A stretch of 64,000 nucleotides of DNA. Source: Pedobacter ghigonis (GTDB lineage: Bacteria; Bacteroidota; Bacteroidia; Sphingobacteriales; Sphingobacteriaceae). A model generated the notes under the pieces. That model saw nothing but the letters and a program-made list of their open reading frames with translations. It searched no databases and was not told where the DNA came from. Below, piece after piece: positions 35,304-45,025 of the stretch. The DNA lies in contig NZ_CAESCM010000009.1 in NCBI RefSeq assembly GCF_903166585.1, forward strand, positions 62,001 to 126,000, given 5' to 3'. Position 1 is the first letter of the stretch; each line of letters starts with the position of its first letter. The position numbers were made by a program, and so were the translations under genes.

Positions 35304-38300
35304 TTAAAATGATTTATGATGATTTTCGTACAGCCAAACCCGCAATAAAGAGATTAACTGGTCCATATCTACCGGTTTGCTGATATAGTCTGAAGCACCT
35401 GCTGCAATGCACTTCTCGCGATCGCCCATCATGGCTTTTGCCGTTACGGCCAGTATTGGCAGGTTGCGGTATTTAAGATCCTGCCTGATGGCCGTTGTGG
35501 TTTCGTAACCATCCAGTTCGGGCATCATCATGTCCATTAGCACCACATCTACATCGGCGTTTTCGTTTAAGAGTTTTAGTGCTTCTTTTCCATCTGTAGC
35601 GGCCAAAACTTTCATCTGGTGTTGCTCCAGCATCTTTGTTAACGAAAAGATGTTGCGCACATCATCATCAGCAACCAAAACGGTTTTCCCTTTTAACACA
35701 TCCTGCAACTCCGAGAATCTCTTCGTGATTTTAGTTTTCTCTTTGCTTTTTTCCTCTACCAGGTGCAAAAACAGCCCTGCTTCGTCTAAAATGCGCTGAT
35801 ACGAATGTGCGGTTTTTACCACGATAGAATCGGCATATTGTTTTATCCGGTTCTCTTCGCCTTTCGAAAGATTTTTGCCTGTGAAAATAATAATCGGCAG
35901 ATTTTCCAAACCTGGTGTCTTTTTCACAACCTCTAGCGTTTCATAAGCATGTTTGTCGGGGATGCCCATATCCAGGATTACACAATTTACCTCTGGTTTG
36001 TGCAAAGCCGAAACACTTTCGTTTACCTGATTTACAATTTCTGTCTGGATGCTAAAATTGCTTAAGAAATAACTCAACGCCTTGGCGTGTTGCTCATTTT
36101 CTTCAACAATAAGCACCTTTTTCGGGTGGCGACTTAAAGCATGTTCCAGTTTGGCAAAGATTTCCTGCATGTGCTCAAAAGCAAATGGCTTATTGATGAA
36201 ATCAACCGCTCCTTTTAACAAACTTTCTTTCTTTACCTGTAACGACGACATAATGTGCACCGGAATCGGTCGGGTTGAAGGATCTGATTTCAGTTCTTCC
36301 ATCACCTGCCAGCCATCTTTAACCGGCAGCTGAATATCGAGCAGTATGGCCAGCGGTTTATAGGTTTTAGCCATTTCAATCCCTACATCGCCACGTACAG
36401 CTACCAATCCTTTGTAATTTCTTTTCCGGGTAAAATCTAGTAGGGTTTTGGCAAAAGGCGTATCATCCTCTACAATCAGAATCACTTTATCATCAGGCTG
36501 GATATTCGCTCTATCGTCTTCAATTTCCTGTGGGATATTGGCTACGGTTAAAGGATTTATTTTCTTTGCCGCGTGTTCTGCAACTGTGGTTGCTGGTTGG
36601 TCTAAGCTGGCAATTACGCCATCAAAGCCTTTATTTTTATCGATAGGCAAAGTTAACGTGAAAACACTGCCCTCGTTTTCCTTACTTTTCAATTCGATGT
36701 AACCACCCAATAGTTTAGCCAGCTCACGACTGATAGACAGACCTAAACCAGTACCGCCAAATTTACGGCGGGTAGAACCATCTGCCTGTTGAAAGGCCTC
36801 GAAAACCATTCCCTGTTTTTCGGGTGCAATACCCACACCAGTATCAGTAACTTTAAACACCAGGGCCGCCAGCTTATCATTTTTTTCGATCGAAAAGGTT
36901 ACCGTACCTACGGTGGTAAACTTAATGGCATTCGACAGTAGATTTTTAATAATCTGCTCTAAACGCATTTTATCGGTATGGAAAAACTCAGGCACCTCTG
37001 CCGATTTCTCAATTTCGAATGTTAAGTTTTTATCTCTGGCCAAAGGGTTAAAGAGCGAACGCATGTTAAGCACAATATCGTCCACTTTGATGTTGGTACG
37101 ATCGAGCTCCATTTTGCCCGCTTCTATTTTAGAGAGATCCAAAATCTCATCAATTAAGCTCAACAAGCCCTGTCCCGAGCTTTGAATCACCTCGGCATAC
37201 TCCTGATGTTCGCGGTCCATGGCTTCATTTTCGGCCATTAACCTCGATAAAAGCAGAATCGAATTGAGTGGCGTTCTTAACTCATGCGACATGTTGGCTA
37301 AAAACTCAGATTTGTACCTCGTGCTTAATTCTAAAGCTTCGGCTTTTTGCTGAATTTCGACATTCCGCTCTTCAATCAGTTCGTTTTTCTCTTCCAGCAA
37401 ACTGCTTCTTTCTTCCAGCTCCTGGTTGCTTTGTAATAATTCTTCCTGTTGTACCCTAAGCTCCTCTTCACTTGCCTGCAGTTTCTGCGCCTGTGCCTCG
37501 AGCTCGGCATTTAAACCCTCCAGCTCGTTGTGTTGTACCTGCAGCTCTTCGGATTGCGCCTGTGTTTCTTCCAGTAACTGCTGCAATTTCTGACGGTTCT
37601 GCGCGCCCAGCAATGCAGTACCTACATCCGTTGATACCAGGTTCAAAAAGTGAAGCTGTAAATCGGTGTATTTGCCAATGGTACCCAACTCCAAACCACC
37701 GATAGAGATTTCGTTTCTAATGATAGGCAGTACAATTAACTGTGCAGGCTTAATGTTACCTGTGGCATGGCTAATGGTTAGCTCATTCTGAGGCACATCA
37801 TCAAGCAGGATTGGTTTACCAGATTTTACGGCCTGGCCAATCAAGCCTTGTCCTATTTCCAAAGTCTGGGTTAAATTTTGTCCCTGCAAGGCATATTGCC
37901 CTTTTAAATGCAGGTATCCGTCGTCTTTAAAAAGATACAAAGCACCAATCTGGCTTTTGGTATAAGTGGCCAGAAAGGCAATAATATCTTCGGCCAGGTG
38001 GAAAACATCCTTCTCGCCAACCATCTTAACGTTTAGATTAGCTACACCTGTTTGCAACCATTCATTTTCTTCGAGGATATCGAACGATTTTTTTAGAGAG
38101 GTAGACATGGCATTTAACGATTCGGAAAGTTCGCCCAAATCGTCGCGGCTCTGGCTGTCGAGCCTTACGCCATAGTTACCGGTAGAAATCTGATGTGCAA
38201 TTTCTTTAATGGCAACAATACGTTTTTCCATTTCATATTTTTTCTCTTCGAGTTCATTCTGAAGCTTAACGCGTTCATCAAAATCGATAGAAACTTTTCT

Positions 38301-38894
38301 ATAAAAAAACAGCGTAATGAGCACAGCCAGTAAAGCAGCTACCAATATTAAAACCGGCGTATAAGACGTTAGTTTATTGAGTTCGATGGTACGGGTTTCT
38401 AACAATCTTTTTTCTTCGCTAACCATTTTTGCAACAACAGCCCTTGCCTGGTCCATGTAGGTTTTGCCCTGCAACAGCACGGTAGGATCGATTTGCCCCC
38501 CCAGCGATTTAATTTCGATGGTAGAAGTTATGATATTTAGCCTGCGGGCCATGATATCTTTTAGCGCTTTAATATTTTTCTGCTGCTCCGGATTATCCTT
38601 CGTTAATACCTGCATTTTGCTTAAAGCATTCATGGCGGTATCGGTAGAGCCATAGTAGGGCTGCAAAAAGATCTTATTTCCTGTTAAAAGGTATCCCCGC
38701 TGACCGGTTTCGGCATCTTTTAGGGTGGAGATTACGCCTTCAGCACTTAAAATCACCTCATCGCTGTGTTTTACCAGATCGGTACTTTTTATGAGGTTGC
38801 TGATGCTGGTGTACGATGCCAGCGAACTGATAAACAGAATAATCAACGAAAGGCCAAGGCCTAAACGCAGGTTATTTTTAAGTGTTGTTTTCAT
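35304..38894 (-). CDS. CHASE3-HAMP-GAF hybrid histidine kinase with three receiver domains
   Basis: 1196 residues. Order: anchor helix ~10-28; CHASE3-like extracytoplasmic domain 35-175 ('LKDAETGQRGYLLTGN'); second helix ~179-197; HAMP ~200-275; GAF ~285-430; a Glu/Gln-rich coiled coil 432-530; HisKA with His537 ('NMSHELRTPLNSIL'); HATPase ~640-750 ('DTGVGI', 'GGTGLGLSIS'). Receiver 1 has Asp853. Receiver 2 has Asp975 but lacks the standard K-P switch (TAH after Lys1027). Receiver 3 has Asp1121. Three receivers imply branched or gated phosphotransfer. Cotranscribed with CheB/CheR genes. Signal unknown. Confidence 0.93.
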   Translation of the reverse strand: MKTTLKNNLRLGLGLSLIILFISSLASYTSISNLIKSTDLVKHSDEVILSAEGVISTLKDAETGQRGYLLTGNKIFLQPYYGSTDTAMNALSKMQVLTKDNPEQQKNIKALKDIMARRLNIITSTIEIKSLGGQIDPTVLLQGKTYMDQARAVVAKMVSEEKRLLETRTIELNKLTSYTPVLILVAALLAVLITLFFYRKVSIDFDERVKLQNELEEKKYEMEKRIVAIKEIAHQISTGNYGVRLDSQSRDDLGELSESLNAMSTSLKKSFDILEENEWLQTGVANLNVKMVGEKDVFHLAEDIIAFLATYTKSQIGALYLFKDDGYLHLKGQYALQGQNLTQTLEIGQGLIGQAVKSGKPILLDDVPQNELTISHATGNIKPAQLIVLPIIRNEISIGGLELGTIGKYTDLQLHFLNLVSTDVGTALLGAQNRQKLQQLLEETQAQSEELQVQHNELEGLNAELEAQAQKLQASEEELRVQQEELLQSNQELEERSSLLEEKNELIEERNVEIQQKAEALELSTRYKSEFLANMSHELRTPLNSILLLSRLMAENEAMDREHQEYAEVIQSSGQGLLSLIDEILDLSKIEAGKMELDRTNIKVDDIVLNMRSLFNPLARDKNLTFEIEKSAEVPEFFHTDKMRLEQIIKNLLSNAIKFTTVGTVTFSIEKNDKLAALVFKVTDTGVGIAPEKQGMVFEAFQQADGSTRRKFGGTGLGLSISRELAKLLGGYIELKSKENEGSVFTLTLPIDKNKGFDGVIASLDQPATTVAEHAAKKINPLTVANIPQEIEDDRANIQPDDKVILIVEDDTPFAKTLLDFTRKRNYKGLVAVRGDVGIEMAKTYKPLAILLDIQLPVKDGWQVMEELKSDPSTRPIPVHIMSSLQVKKESLLKGAVDFINKPFAFEHMQEIFAKLEHALSRHPKKVLIVEENEQHAKALSYFLSNFSIQTEIVNQVNESVSALHKPEVNCVILDMGIPDKHAYETLEVVKKTPGLENLPIIIFTGKNLSKGEENRIKQYADSIVVKTAHSYQRILDEAGLFLHLVEEKSKEKTKITKRFSELQDVLKGKTVLVADDDVRNIFSLTKMLEQHQMKVLAATDGKEALKLLNENADVDVVLMDMMMPELDGYETTTAIRQDLKYRNLPILAVTAKAMMGDREKCIAAGASDYISKPVDMDQLISLLRVWLYENHHKSF

Positions 38895-38912
38895 TATTGG
38901 AATTAAAGCTAA

Positions 38913-40046
38913 TTAGATCTGGTTCTTTATGATTTCTTCTTCGGTAATGGGGATAATAAAATAAAATTCAGAGCCCTCATCGGGAACACTGTTTACCCCT
39001 ATTTTACCGCCGTGCCGGTTTATAATTTCCGAACAGATATACAAACCAATGCCCAGGCCATTAAAACGGTTGCTGTTTTCTTCAACGCGGTAAAACTTAT
39101 CGAATATTTTTTCCTGCTGTTCTTTCGAAATTCCAATACCAAAATCTTTAACGGCCAGGTATAGTTTGCCGTCTTTTATATTGATGGTAACATTAACCTG
39201 GTTGGTACCAGGCGCATATTTAATGGCATTGGTAATGAAATTGATGACCACCTGCTCCAACCTGATTTCGTCGCCAAAAATCATTTCGTGGGTTTGGCCC
39301 AACTTGGTAATTTTAAAATCGGGATTGGATTGCTGCAACATCTCGATGGCATTGTTTACCATGTTATCGGCACAAAAGCTTTTCATGTTAAACTTCATCT
39401 TACCGCTTTCGATTTTAGAAATGTCGAGCAGATCAACAATCAGGTCGTTTAGTTTTTCGAGCTGTATGCTTGCTTTTTCGAGGTGATTCTGCGCCATGGT
39501 TTTATCATCGCGGTTTAAGCTTCGCTGCAAGAGCTGGATATAGCCTTTTACACTGGTTAAAGGTGTTTTTAACTCGTGACTTGCAATACTGATAAACTCA
39601 TCTTTTTTATGCTCGGCCTGCTTGCGGAATTCTATTTCTTCCAAAAGCTTTTCCTGCACTTCGTTCAGCTTTCTGTTTTGCTCGTAAATTCGGTAAAAGG
39701 TTTTGATTTTAAGCAGCAGCACATTAATATCAACAGGCTTGGTAATATAATCCAGGCCTCCGCTCAAATAACCTTTGGTAATGAATTTAAGTTCGGTATT
39801 AACAGCCGAAAGGAAAATAATGGCAGTATCTTTTGCCTTGCTAAAGCCCGAAATGGCCTCAGCCACTTCAAAACCGTCCATATCAGGCATCTGTACGTCG
39901 AGAATAATCAGGACGTAGTTATTCTTTAATACTTTTTTCAGTGCTTCTTCACCAGATGATGCGGTATCAACCTCAAAATTGTGTGCCTGCAGTACTTTCT
40001 GTAACGAGATCAGGTTTTCAGGCCTGTCATCAACTATAAGGATCAT
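38913..40046 (-). CDS. Receiver-histidine kinase (REC-HisKA-HATPase)
   Basis: 377 residues. N-terminal receiver with 'LIVDDRPENL' and Asp50 ('LIILDVQMPDMDGFEV'), coiled linker, His157 in 'SIASHELKTPLTSVKGYI', N box 'NFITNAIKYAPG', 'KDFGIGISKEQQEKIF' and 'GLGIGLYICSEIINRHGG'. No membrane segment, so cytosolic. Sits 18 bp upstream of the large hybrid kinase and is the first gene of the island. It may feed or drain phosphate in the same relay. Confidence 0.93.
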   Translation of the reverse strand: MILIVDDRPENLISLQKVLQAHNFEVDTASSGEEALKKVLKNNYVLIILDVQMPDMDGFEVAEAISGFSKAKDTAIIFLSAVNTELKFITKGYLSGGLDYITKPVDINVLLLKIKTFYRIYEQNRKLNEVQEKLLEEIEFRKQAEHKKDEFISIASHELKTPLTSVKGYIQLLQRSLNRDDKTMAQNHLEKASIQLEKLNDLIVDLLDISKIESGKMKFNMKSFCADNMVNNAIEMLQQSNPDFKITKLGQTHEMIFGDEIRLEQVVINFITNAIKYAPGTNQVNVTINIKDGKLYLAVKDFGIGISKEQQEKIFDKFYRVEENSNRFNGLGIGLYICSEIINRHGGKIGVNSVPDEGSEFYFIIPITEEEIIKNQI

Positions 40047-40151
40047 TCTTTATTAAAACAAATAAGAAGCCGGGATAATTATGTTTGGTTGGGAGAAACG
40101 AACCTCCTTAACTGTAAACAAACAACAGCCTTTTTAAAAAGTTTTAATTAT

Positions 40152-40994
40152 TTAAAAATTATTTGAATTAAAGGTATCGCCCTGTTTGATATCGCCGGTT
40201 TCGAAACCTTTTTTAAACCAGTACATGCGCTGAGCGGATGTGCCATGGGTAAAAGAATCGGGCTGCACTTCGCCGGTTGCCTGTTTCTGCAGCTTATCAT
40301 CGCCTATGGCGTTGGCAGCAGTTAAAGCCTCCTCAATATCGCCGGCATCTAATTTAAAATCTTTCAGGTTTTGGGCATTGTGCGCCCACAGGCCAGCAAA
40401 GAAATCGGCCTGTAACTCTAACTTAACCGATAGGCGGTTATATTCTGTTTTACTCACCTGCCCGCGTGCCTCGTCTAATTTAGCCGAAATGCCAAGCAAG
40501 TTCTGTACATGATGACCAACCTCGTGGGCAATAACATAGGCCTGCGCAAAATCGCCGGCCGCACCGAAACGGTTTTTCAGTTCATCATAAAAAGATAAAT
40601 CGATGTATACTTTATGATCGCCGGGGCAATAGAATGGGCCCACGTTCGATTGTGCATAACCACAGGCCGTTTGTACACCATCTCTGAAAAGCCTCAGTTT
40701 CGGATATTCGTATTGCTTGCCCATGGCTTTAAATTCTGCATCCCAAACCTGCTCAGTCGATTCGAGTACACCGGAAACAAATTGTGCCTGTGCATCGTTT
40801 GCCGGTACGCCCTGCTTCACTTCTTCAGTACCGGTAGTGGCCGGTAACTGGCTAACCACACCCGTCAAATCTTTCCCGAATATTAAGCCGAGCACCACAA
40901 TGATAATCCCTATTCCACCGCCAAGTGCGGTTCTGCCACCGCCACCACTTCTGCCGTCTTCAACATTATTACTGCCTTTACCAAACCACTGCAT
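40152..40994 (-). CDS. YpfJ-type neutral zinc metallopeptidase
   Basis: 280 residues. A Gly-rich start ('GRSGGGGRTALGGGIGIIIVVLGLIFG') gives one membrane helix. The body has 'CGYAQSNVGPFYCPGDHKVYIDLSFYDEL' and the zinc motif in 'AYVIAHEVGHHVQNLLG' (HExxH), followed by 'KLELQADFFAGLWAHN' with the third ligand Glu. Family known by E. coli YpfJ and K. pneumoniae KPN_02809; substrate unknown. Single gene. Confidence 0.93.
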   Translation of the reverse strand: MQWFGKGSNNVEDGRSGGGGRTALGGGIGIIIVVLGLIFGKDLTGVVSQLPATTGTEEVKQGVPANDAQAQFVSGVLESTEQVWDAEFKAMGKQYEYPKLRLFRDGVQTACGYAQSNVGPFYCPGDHKVYIDLSFYDELKNRFGAAGDFAQAYVIAHEVGHHVQNLLGISAKLDEARGQVSKTEYNRLSVKLELQADFFAGLWAHNAQNLKDFKLDAGDIEEALTAANAIGDDKLQKQATGEVQPDSFTHGTSAQRMYWFKKGFETGDIKQGDTFNSNNF

Positions 40995-41102
40995 AGTTTA
41001 TATTTTTATTTTAATGAATAACCTTATCTATCAAAAATTGTTATATAAATGTAGAAATATTTTTTGGTGAAGTAAGGGGGAAGACTGAATGATTGGCTGA
41101 AT

Positions 41103-41161
41103 GAATTTTGAACAAGAGAATGAATAGGCAAACTGCAACATTCCCTCATTCAAAATTCAAT
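41103..41161. repeat. Inverted repeat of the TTTTGAA...GAGAATG type near the gltX end
   Basis: GAATTTTGAA (41103-41112) is the inverse of TTCAAAATTC (41149-41158), with AGAGAATGAAT and a related inverse CTCATT inside. Similar words occur near 9546 and 51923. No T tract follows, so it is not a clear terminator. Confidence 0.5.
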
Positions 41162-41170
41162 ATTTAGGGT

Positions 41171-42679
41171 CTAGCTATTAAACACAGCTATGGCTTTGGC
41201 TATTCTTGCTTTGGTTTCGGCTACGCCTAACAATAGCGCGATATCGAAAACGCCAGGACCAAATTTACCGCCTACCAGCATGATACGGAAAGGCAACATC
41301 AGCTCACCCGGTTTAAATCCTTTTTCTTCTGCTAAAGCTTTAAAAGCTGTTTCTGCAGTTGCAGCATCGGTCAAAGTTAATCCTTCGGCAAAGGCATTAA
41401 AAAACTCAGCTTTTTCAGCTGTCCATTTTGGTTTTACCGAGTTTACATCGTACTCAGCCGGTGAAGCAAAGAAGTAACTGCTTTGCGCCACGAAATCTGG
41501 CAATAAAGTACAACGGTCTTTAATCAAATCGATAACTGTGTTAAAGAAAGCATCGTCGTTAACGGCAATACCTGCTTTTTCAAGTTCTGCTTTAACGCTA
41601 GCCGCTAAACGGTCAGCACTTTGTGCTTTAATCCACTCGTGGTTGTACCATTTTGCTTTCTCAAAATCGAATTTGGCACCTGCTTTACTAATTCTTTCTA
41701 CTGAGAATTTTTCTTCCAGCTCTTTTAACGTAAATATTTCCTGGTCGGTACCATCGTTCCAGCCTAAAAGGGCCAGCATATTGATAAAGGCTTCGGGCAT
41801 AAAACCCATTTCTTTAAAGCCTTTGGTTACATCACCAGTTTTAGGATCGCTCCAGTTCATGGCATATACCGGGAAACCCAACCGATCGCCATCGCGCTTG
41901 CTCAGCTTTCCATGTCCATCGGGTTTCAATATTAATGGTAAATGCGCCCACGCCGGCATATCGGCTTCCCAGCCTAAATATTTCCAAAGCAAAATATGCA
42001 CGGGTGCCGATGGCAACCATTCTTCACCCCTGAAAGCGTGACTAATTTCCATCGCTTTATCATCGACCACAACAGCCAAATGATAAGTAGGCATGCCATC
42101 TGCTTTTAATAAAACTTTATCATCAACTAACGAAGTTTCGAAGCTCACATCGCCGCGAATTAAATCATTAAAATATACGACCTCATCAGCAGGCACCTTA
42201 ATACGGATTACGTGAGGCACCTTGGCCGCCAGTAAATCTTCTACTTCGCTAAGGGTAAGTGTTAACGAGTTGCGCATCTGCATCCGTGTGGCCTGGCCGT
42301 ACTGAAAATTGGGAATATCTTTACGTTTGGCATCCAGTTCCTCGGGGGTATCGAAAGCATAGTAGGCATAGCCATCGCTAATTAACTGTTCGGCAAATTT
42401 CCTGTAGCTTGGTTTACGCTCACTCTGGCGGTACGGGCCATAGCTGCCTGGCTGCTCCGGACTTTCATCGGGAGTAATGCCACACCAGTTTAAACAATTT
42501 ACAATATATTCTTCAGCACCTGCAACAAAGCGGTTCTGGTCGGTATCTTCTACACGAAGCACAAAAGTTCCGTTATTCTTTTTAGCGAACAAATAATTGA
42601 ACAAGGCAGTGCGCACACCACCTAAATGCAAACCTCCGGTTGGGCTTGGGGCAAATCTTACTCTAACTTTTTTATCCAT
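41171..42679 (-). CDS. gltX: Glutamate-tRNA ligase
   Basis: 502 residues, normal length. Class I signatures: HIGH-type 'APSPTGGLHLGGVRTALFN' and KMSKS-type 'GKLSKRDGDRLGFPV'. Also 'RVEDTDQNR' and 'SFYRGEEW'-like 'HAFRGEEWLPS'. The C-terminal anticodon domain is present. Charges tRNA-Glu with glutamate. Its upstream region (42690-42760) carries a repeat-like stretch rich in GCGTAAAGCGC words and a candidate TATCTTTG box at 42758-42765 (minus). Confidence 0.97.
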   Translation of the reverse strand: MDKKVRVRFAPSPTGGLHLGGVRTALFNYLFAKKNNGTFVLRVEDTDQNRFVAGAEEYIVNCLNWCGITPDESPEQPGSYGPYRQSERKPSYRKFAEQLISDGYAYYAFDTPEELDAKRKDIPNFQYGQATRMQMRNSLTLTLSEVEDLLAAKVPHVIRIKVPADEVVYFNDLIRGDVSFETSLVDDKVLLKADGMPTYHLAVVVDDKAMEISHAFRGEEWLPSAPVHILLWKYLGWEADMPAWAHLPLILKPDGHGKLSKRDGDRLGFPVYAMNWSDPKTGDVTKGFKEMGFMPEAFINMLALLGWNDGTDQEIFTLKELEEKFSVERISKAGAKFDFEKAKWYNHEWIKAQSADRLAASVKAELEKAGIAVNDDAFFNTVIDLIKDRCTLLPDFVAQSSYFFASPAEYDVNSVKPKWTAEKAEFFNAFAEGLTLTDAATAETAFKALAEEKGFKPGELMLPFRIMLVGGKFGPGVFDIALLLGVAETKARIAKAIAVFNS

Positions 42680-42902
42680 GATTGACTTGTTGAGCGGTTG
42701 GCGTGGGGCGTAAAGCGCAATAAACGCCTATCGCCATACGCAAAGCGCAAGACGCTACAAAGATATGTTTTTCATCCATTTTATACTGTTTTCATGTGTG
42801 ATGAAGCGATTATCCTTTCGAAACGATCAACTAAGGTTTTCGAAAAAGCATAATCGTTTTATGTTTTTTTCGTTTTGTTATTGTAATTTGGCTAGCTCAA
42901 GC

Positions 42903-44111
42903 ATGAATCCTTATCAAAAGAAACGCCGCTGGAAGTTTTTCCTCCTAATTTTTGCCATCTTAATCGGCATTGCTTCAGTATTTTACACCGATTCTTTTGT
43001 AAAGAAGATGGAACGCGAAGAGGCAGACCAGTTTCACCTTTGGGTGAAAATTCAGGAGCGGGCCATGTTCCTTTACGACAATGATGATTACTTTGTCATT
43101 GTTGAAACCGTAAGAAAAAATACGAAAACACCTGTAATCATGGTCGATTCTGCAGGAACAATTACTTCTTTTTTTGGTTTAGACAGCACTAAAACCAATT
43201 ACCCCGTTGCAGATACTAAACTCACTTACGATAGCTTATATTTTGTACGGCAGTTGAGGCAGATGAAAGCACAGCATCCGCCAGATGAAATGAGTTTTTT
43301 GGGCAAAAAATTTAAGGCTTACTACCGCGATTCGTTTATTTTAACACAGCTGAGGTATTTCCCCTATATCCAGATGGGTGTAATATTCCTTTTTCTTTTA
43401 ACAGCTTATACCGCGTTTAGTTCGGCAAGGCGCGATGAGCAGGATCACGTATGGGTAGGTTTGGCCAAAGAAACCGCACACCAGCTGGGCACGCCCATTT
43501 CCTCTTTAATGGCCTGGACCGAGCTGATGAAATCTAAATTCGATGCGGAAGACGATCCGCTGATTGCGGAAATGGAAAACGACATTAAGCGCCTGGAGAT
43601 TATTACCGATCGTTTCTCTAAAATCGGGTCTAAACCCATGCTCGAAGACCATACCGTTTATATTGTCATCAGCGATTTTATCCGCTATTTTAAAGTACGT
43701 ACTTCCGATAAGGTTAAATTCAGCATTACCGGCGACGAGCAGGTTAGGGCCATGCTTAACGTACCCCTGTTCGATTGGGTAATCGAAAATCTGCTGAAAA
43801 ATGCAGCCAATGCGATTGAGAACGAAGGCTCTATATCGATTAATATTATCGAAAACCTGGCCAAAGAACAGGTTTTTATTGATGTTAGCGATACGGGTAA
43901 AGGTATTCCGAGATCGAAGTTCGATGCTGTTTTTCAGCCGGGCTACACCACCCGTAAGCGCGGTTGGGGACTGGGCTTATCGCTTACTAAACGGATAGTG
44001 GAGAATTACCATAGTGGCGAAATCTTTGTAAAAGACTCAGAACTGGGCAAAGGCACCACTTTTAGAATAATATTAAAAAGCAGTTTAAGATATGAACCGA
44101 CCACAGCCTAA
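42903..44111 (+). CDS. Membrane sensor histidine kinase with AHQLGTP H-box
   Basis: 402 residues from ATG 42903; the frame opens 46 codons earlier, but that leader is not protein-like. Helices at ~9-28 and ~158-178 bound a periplasmic sensor of about 130 residues. The phosphoacceptor lies in 'LAKETAHQLGTPISSLMAW', a variant H box. N box 'NLLKNAANAIE', G boxes 'SDTGKGIPRSKFDAVFQPGY' and 'RGWGLGLSLTKRIVE'. No adjacent response regulator. Its stop overlaps the DinB gene by 20 bp. Confidence 0.88.
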   Translation: MNPYQKKRRWKFFLLIFAILIGIASVFYTDSFVKKMEREEADQFHLWVKIQERAMFLYDNDDYFVIVETVRKNTKTPVIMVDSAGTITSFFGLDSTKTNYPVADTKLTYDSLYFVRQLRQMKAQHPPDEMSFLGKKFKAYYRDSFILTQLRYFPYIQMGVIFLFLLTAYTAFSSARRDEQDHVWVGLAKETAHQLGTPISSLMAWTELMKSKFDAEDDPLIAEMENDIKRLEIITDRFSKIGSKPMLEDHTVYIVISDFIRYFKVRTSDKVKFSITGDEQVRAMLNVPLFDWVIENLLKNAANAIENEGSISINIIENLAKEQVFIDVSDTGKGIPRSKFDAVFQPGYTTRKRGWGLGLSLTKRIVENYHSGEIFVKDSELGKGTTFRIILKSSLRYEPTTA

Positions 44112-44601
44112 CGAATATCCGGTTTGGGGCGAAACCTACATCAGTAAGGTTGACCGCGATATTTTCGAAATTTTAAACGACCAGATAGAAAGTATCCCGG
44201 CCTTGTTCAGGGCCAATGCCGATAAGGCCGACTATGCCTATGCTGAAGGAAAATGGACGCTTAAAGAAATGCTGGGACACATGATCGATACCGAGCGTGT
44301 TTTTGCTTTCCGCATTACTTGCTTTGCCCGCAAAGAACAGCAACCCTTACCTGGCTTTGATGAAGACGATTATGTGCTGAACGCCCGTTTTGCCGAACGC
44401 GAACTGGAAGATCTGATTGAAGAATTTGCAGCCCTGCGTAAAGCCAATTTGTATCTTTTTAAATCGCTGAACGAAGACGACCTGAATAAAAAAGGTATTG
44501 CCTCAGGACGGGAAATTAATGTACGCTCAATCCTTTTTATCGTTGGTGGCCATGTAATTCACCACGTTGGGGTTTTAAAAGAACGTTACCATGTGGTTTA
44601 A
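44092..44601 (+). CDS. DinB family protein
   Basis: 169 residues, a four-helix bundle family. Metal-ligand-like histidines appear in 'LKEMLGHMIDTERVFAFR' and 'FIVGGHVIHHVGVLKERY'. DinB/YfiT-type proteins are putative metal-dependent enzymes, often thiol transferases; the reaction here is unknown. It overlaps the kinase gene before it and its last bases overlap the hotdog gene after it (11 bp), making a coupled three-gene unit. Confidence 0.87.
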   Translation: MNRPQPNEYPVWGETYISKVDRDIFEILNDQIESIPALFRANADKADYAYAEGKWTLKEMLGHMIDTERVFAFRITCFARKEQQPLPGFDEDDYVLNARFAERELEDLIEEFAALRKANLYLFKSLNEDDLNKKGIASGREINVRSILFIVGGHVIHHVGVLKERYHVV

Positions 44602-45013
44602 AGATTTTACTGTTGATGAACTGAACAACCGCCCAAAAAACCATATCGGGGCGCTGCTTGATATTCAATTTACCGAAATCGGAGCCGATTTTATTAGTGG
44701 TACTATGCCTGTTGATGAGCGTACACACCAGCCGGCAGGCATATTGCACGGTGGAGCATCAGTTGTGTTGGCCGAAACACTGGGGAGTATTGCTTCTTAC
44801 ATGTGTATCGATCCGGAAAAATATCTGGCCGTGGGTTTAGAAGTAAACGCTAACCACCTCAGGCCGGTAAAAAGCGGCTTGGTTAAAGGAATTTGCAAGC
44901 CCCTGCATATTGGGGCCAAAACACAGGTTTGGGAAATTAAAATTTACGATGAACGCGGCAAAATGAACTGCATTAGCAGGATAACGGTTGCCATCATTGT
45001 TAAGCCGAAGTAA
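44591..45013 (+). CDS. PaaI-like hotdog-fold thioesterase
   Basis: 140 residues. The hotdog signature 'HQPAGILHGGASVVLAETLGSIAS' includes the usual H-G-G and Glu. 'LAVGLEVNANHLRPVKSGLVKG' follows, as in the PaaI/YdiI/MenI group, which hydrolyse acyl-CoA esters. The exact substrate is not predictable (menaquinone-pathway DHNA-CoA is one option). Last gene of a three-gene overlapping unit. Confidence 0.9.
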   Translation: MWFKDFTVDELNNRPKNHIGALLDIQFTEIGADFISGTMPVDERTHQPAGILHGGASVVLAETLGSIASYMCIDPEKYLAVGLEVNANHLRPVKSGLVKGICKPLHIGAKTQVWEIKIYDERGKMNCISRITVAIIVKPK

Positions 45014-45025
45014 TAAAGGCCGGAC

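Noticed and set aside
42765..42902. 46-residue N-terminal extension of the sensor kinase
   Set aside because: Phe/Cys/Ser-rich leader without a domain; ATG 42903 gives a normal basic start and membrane anchor.
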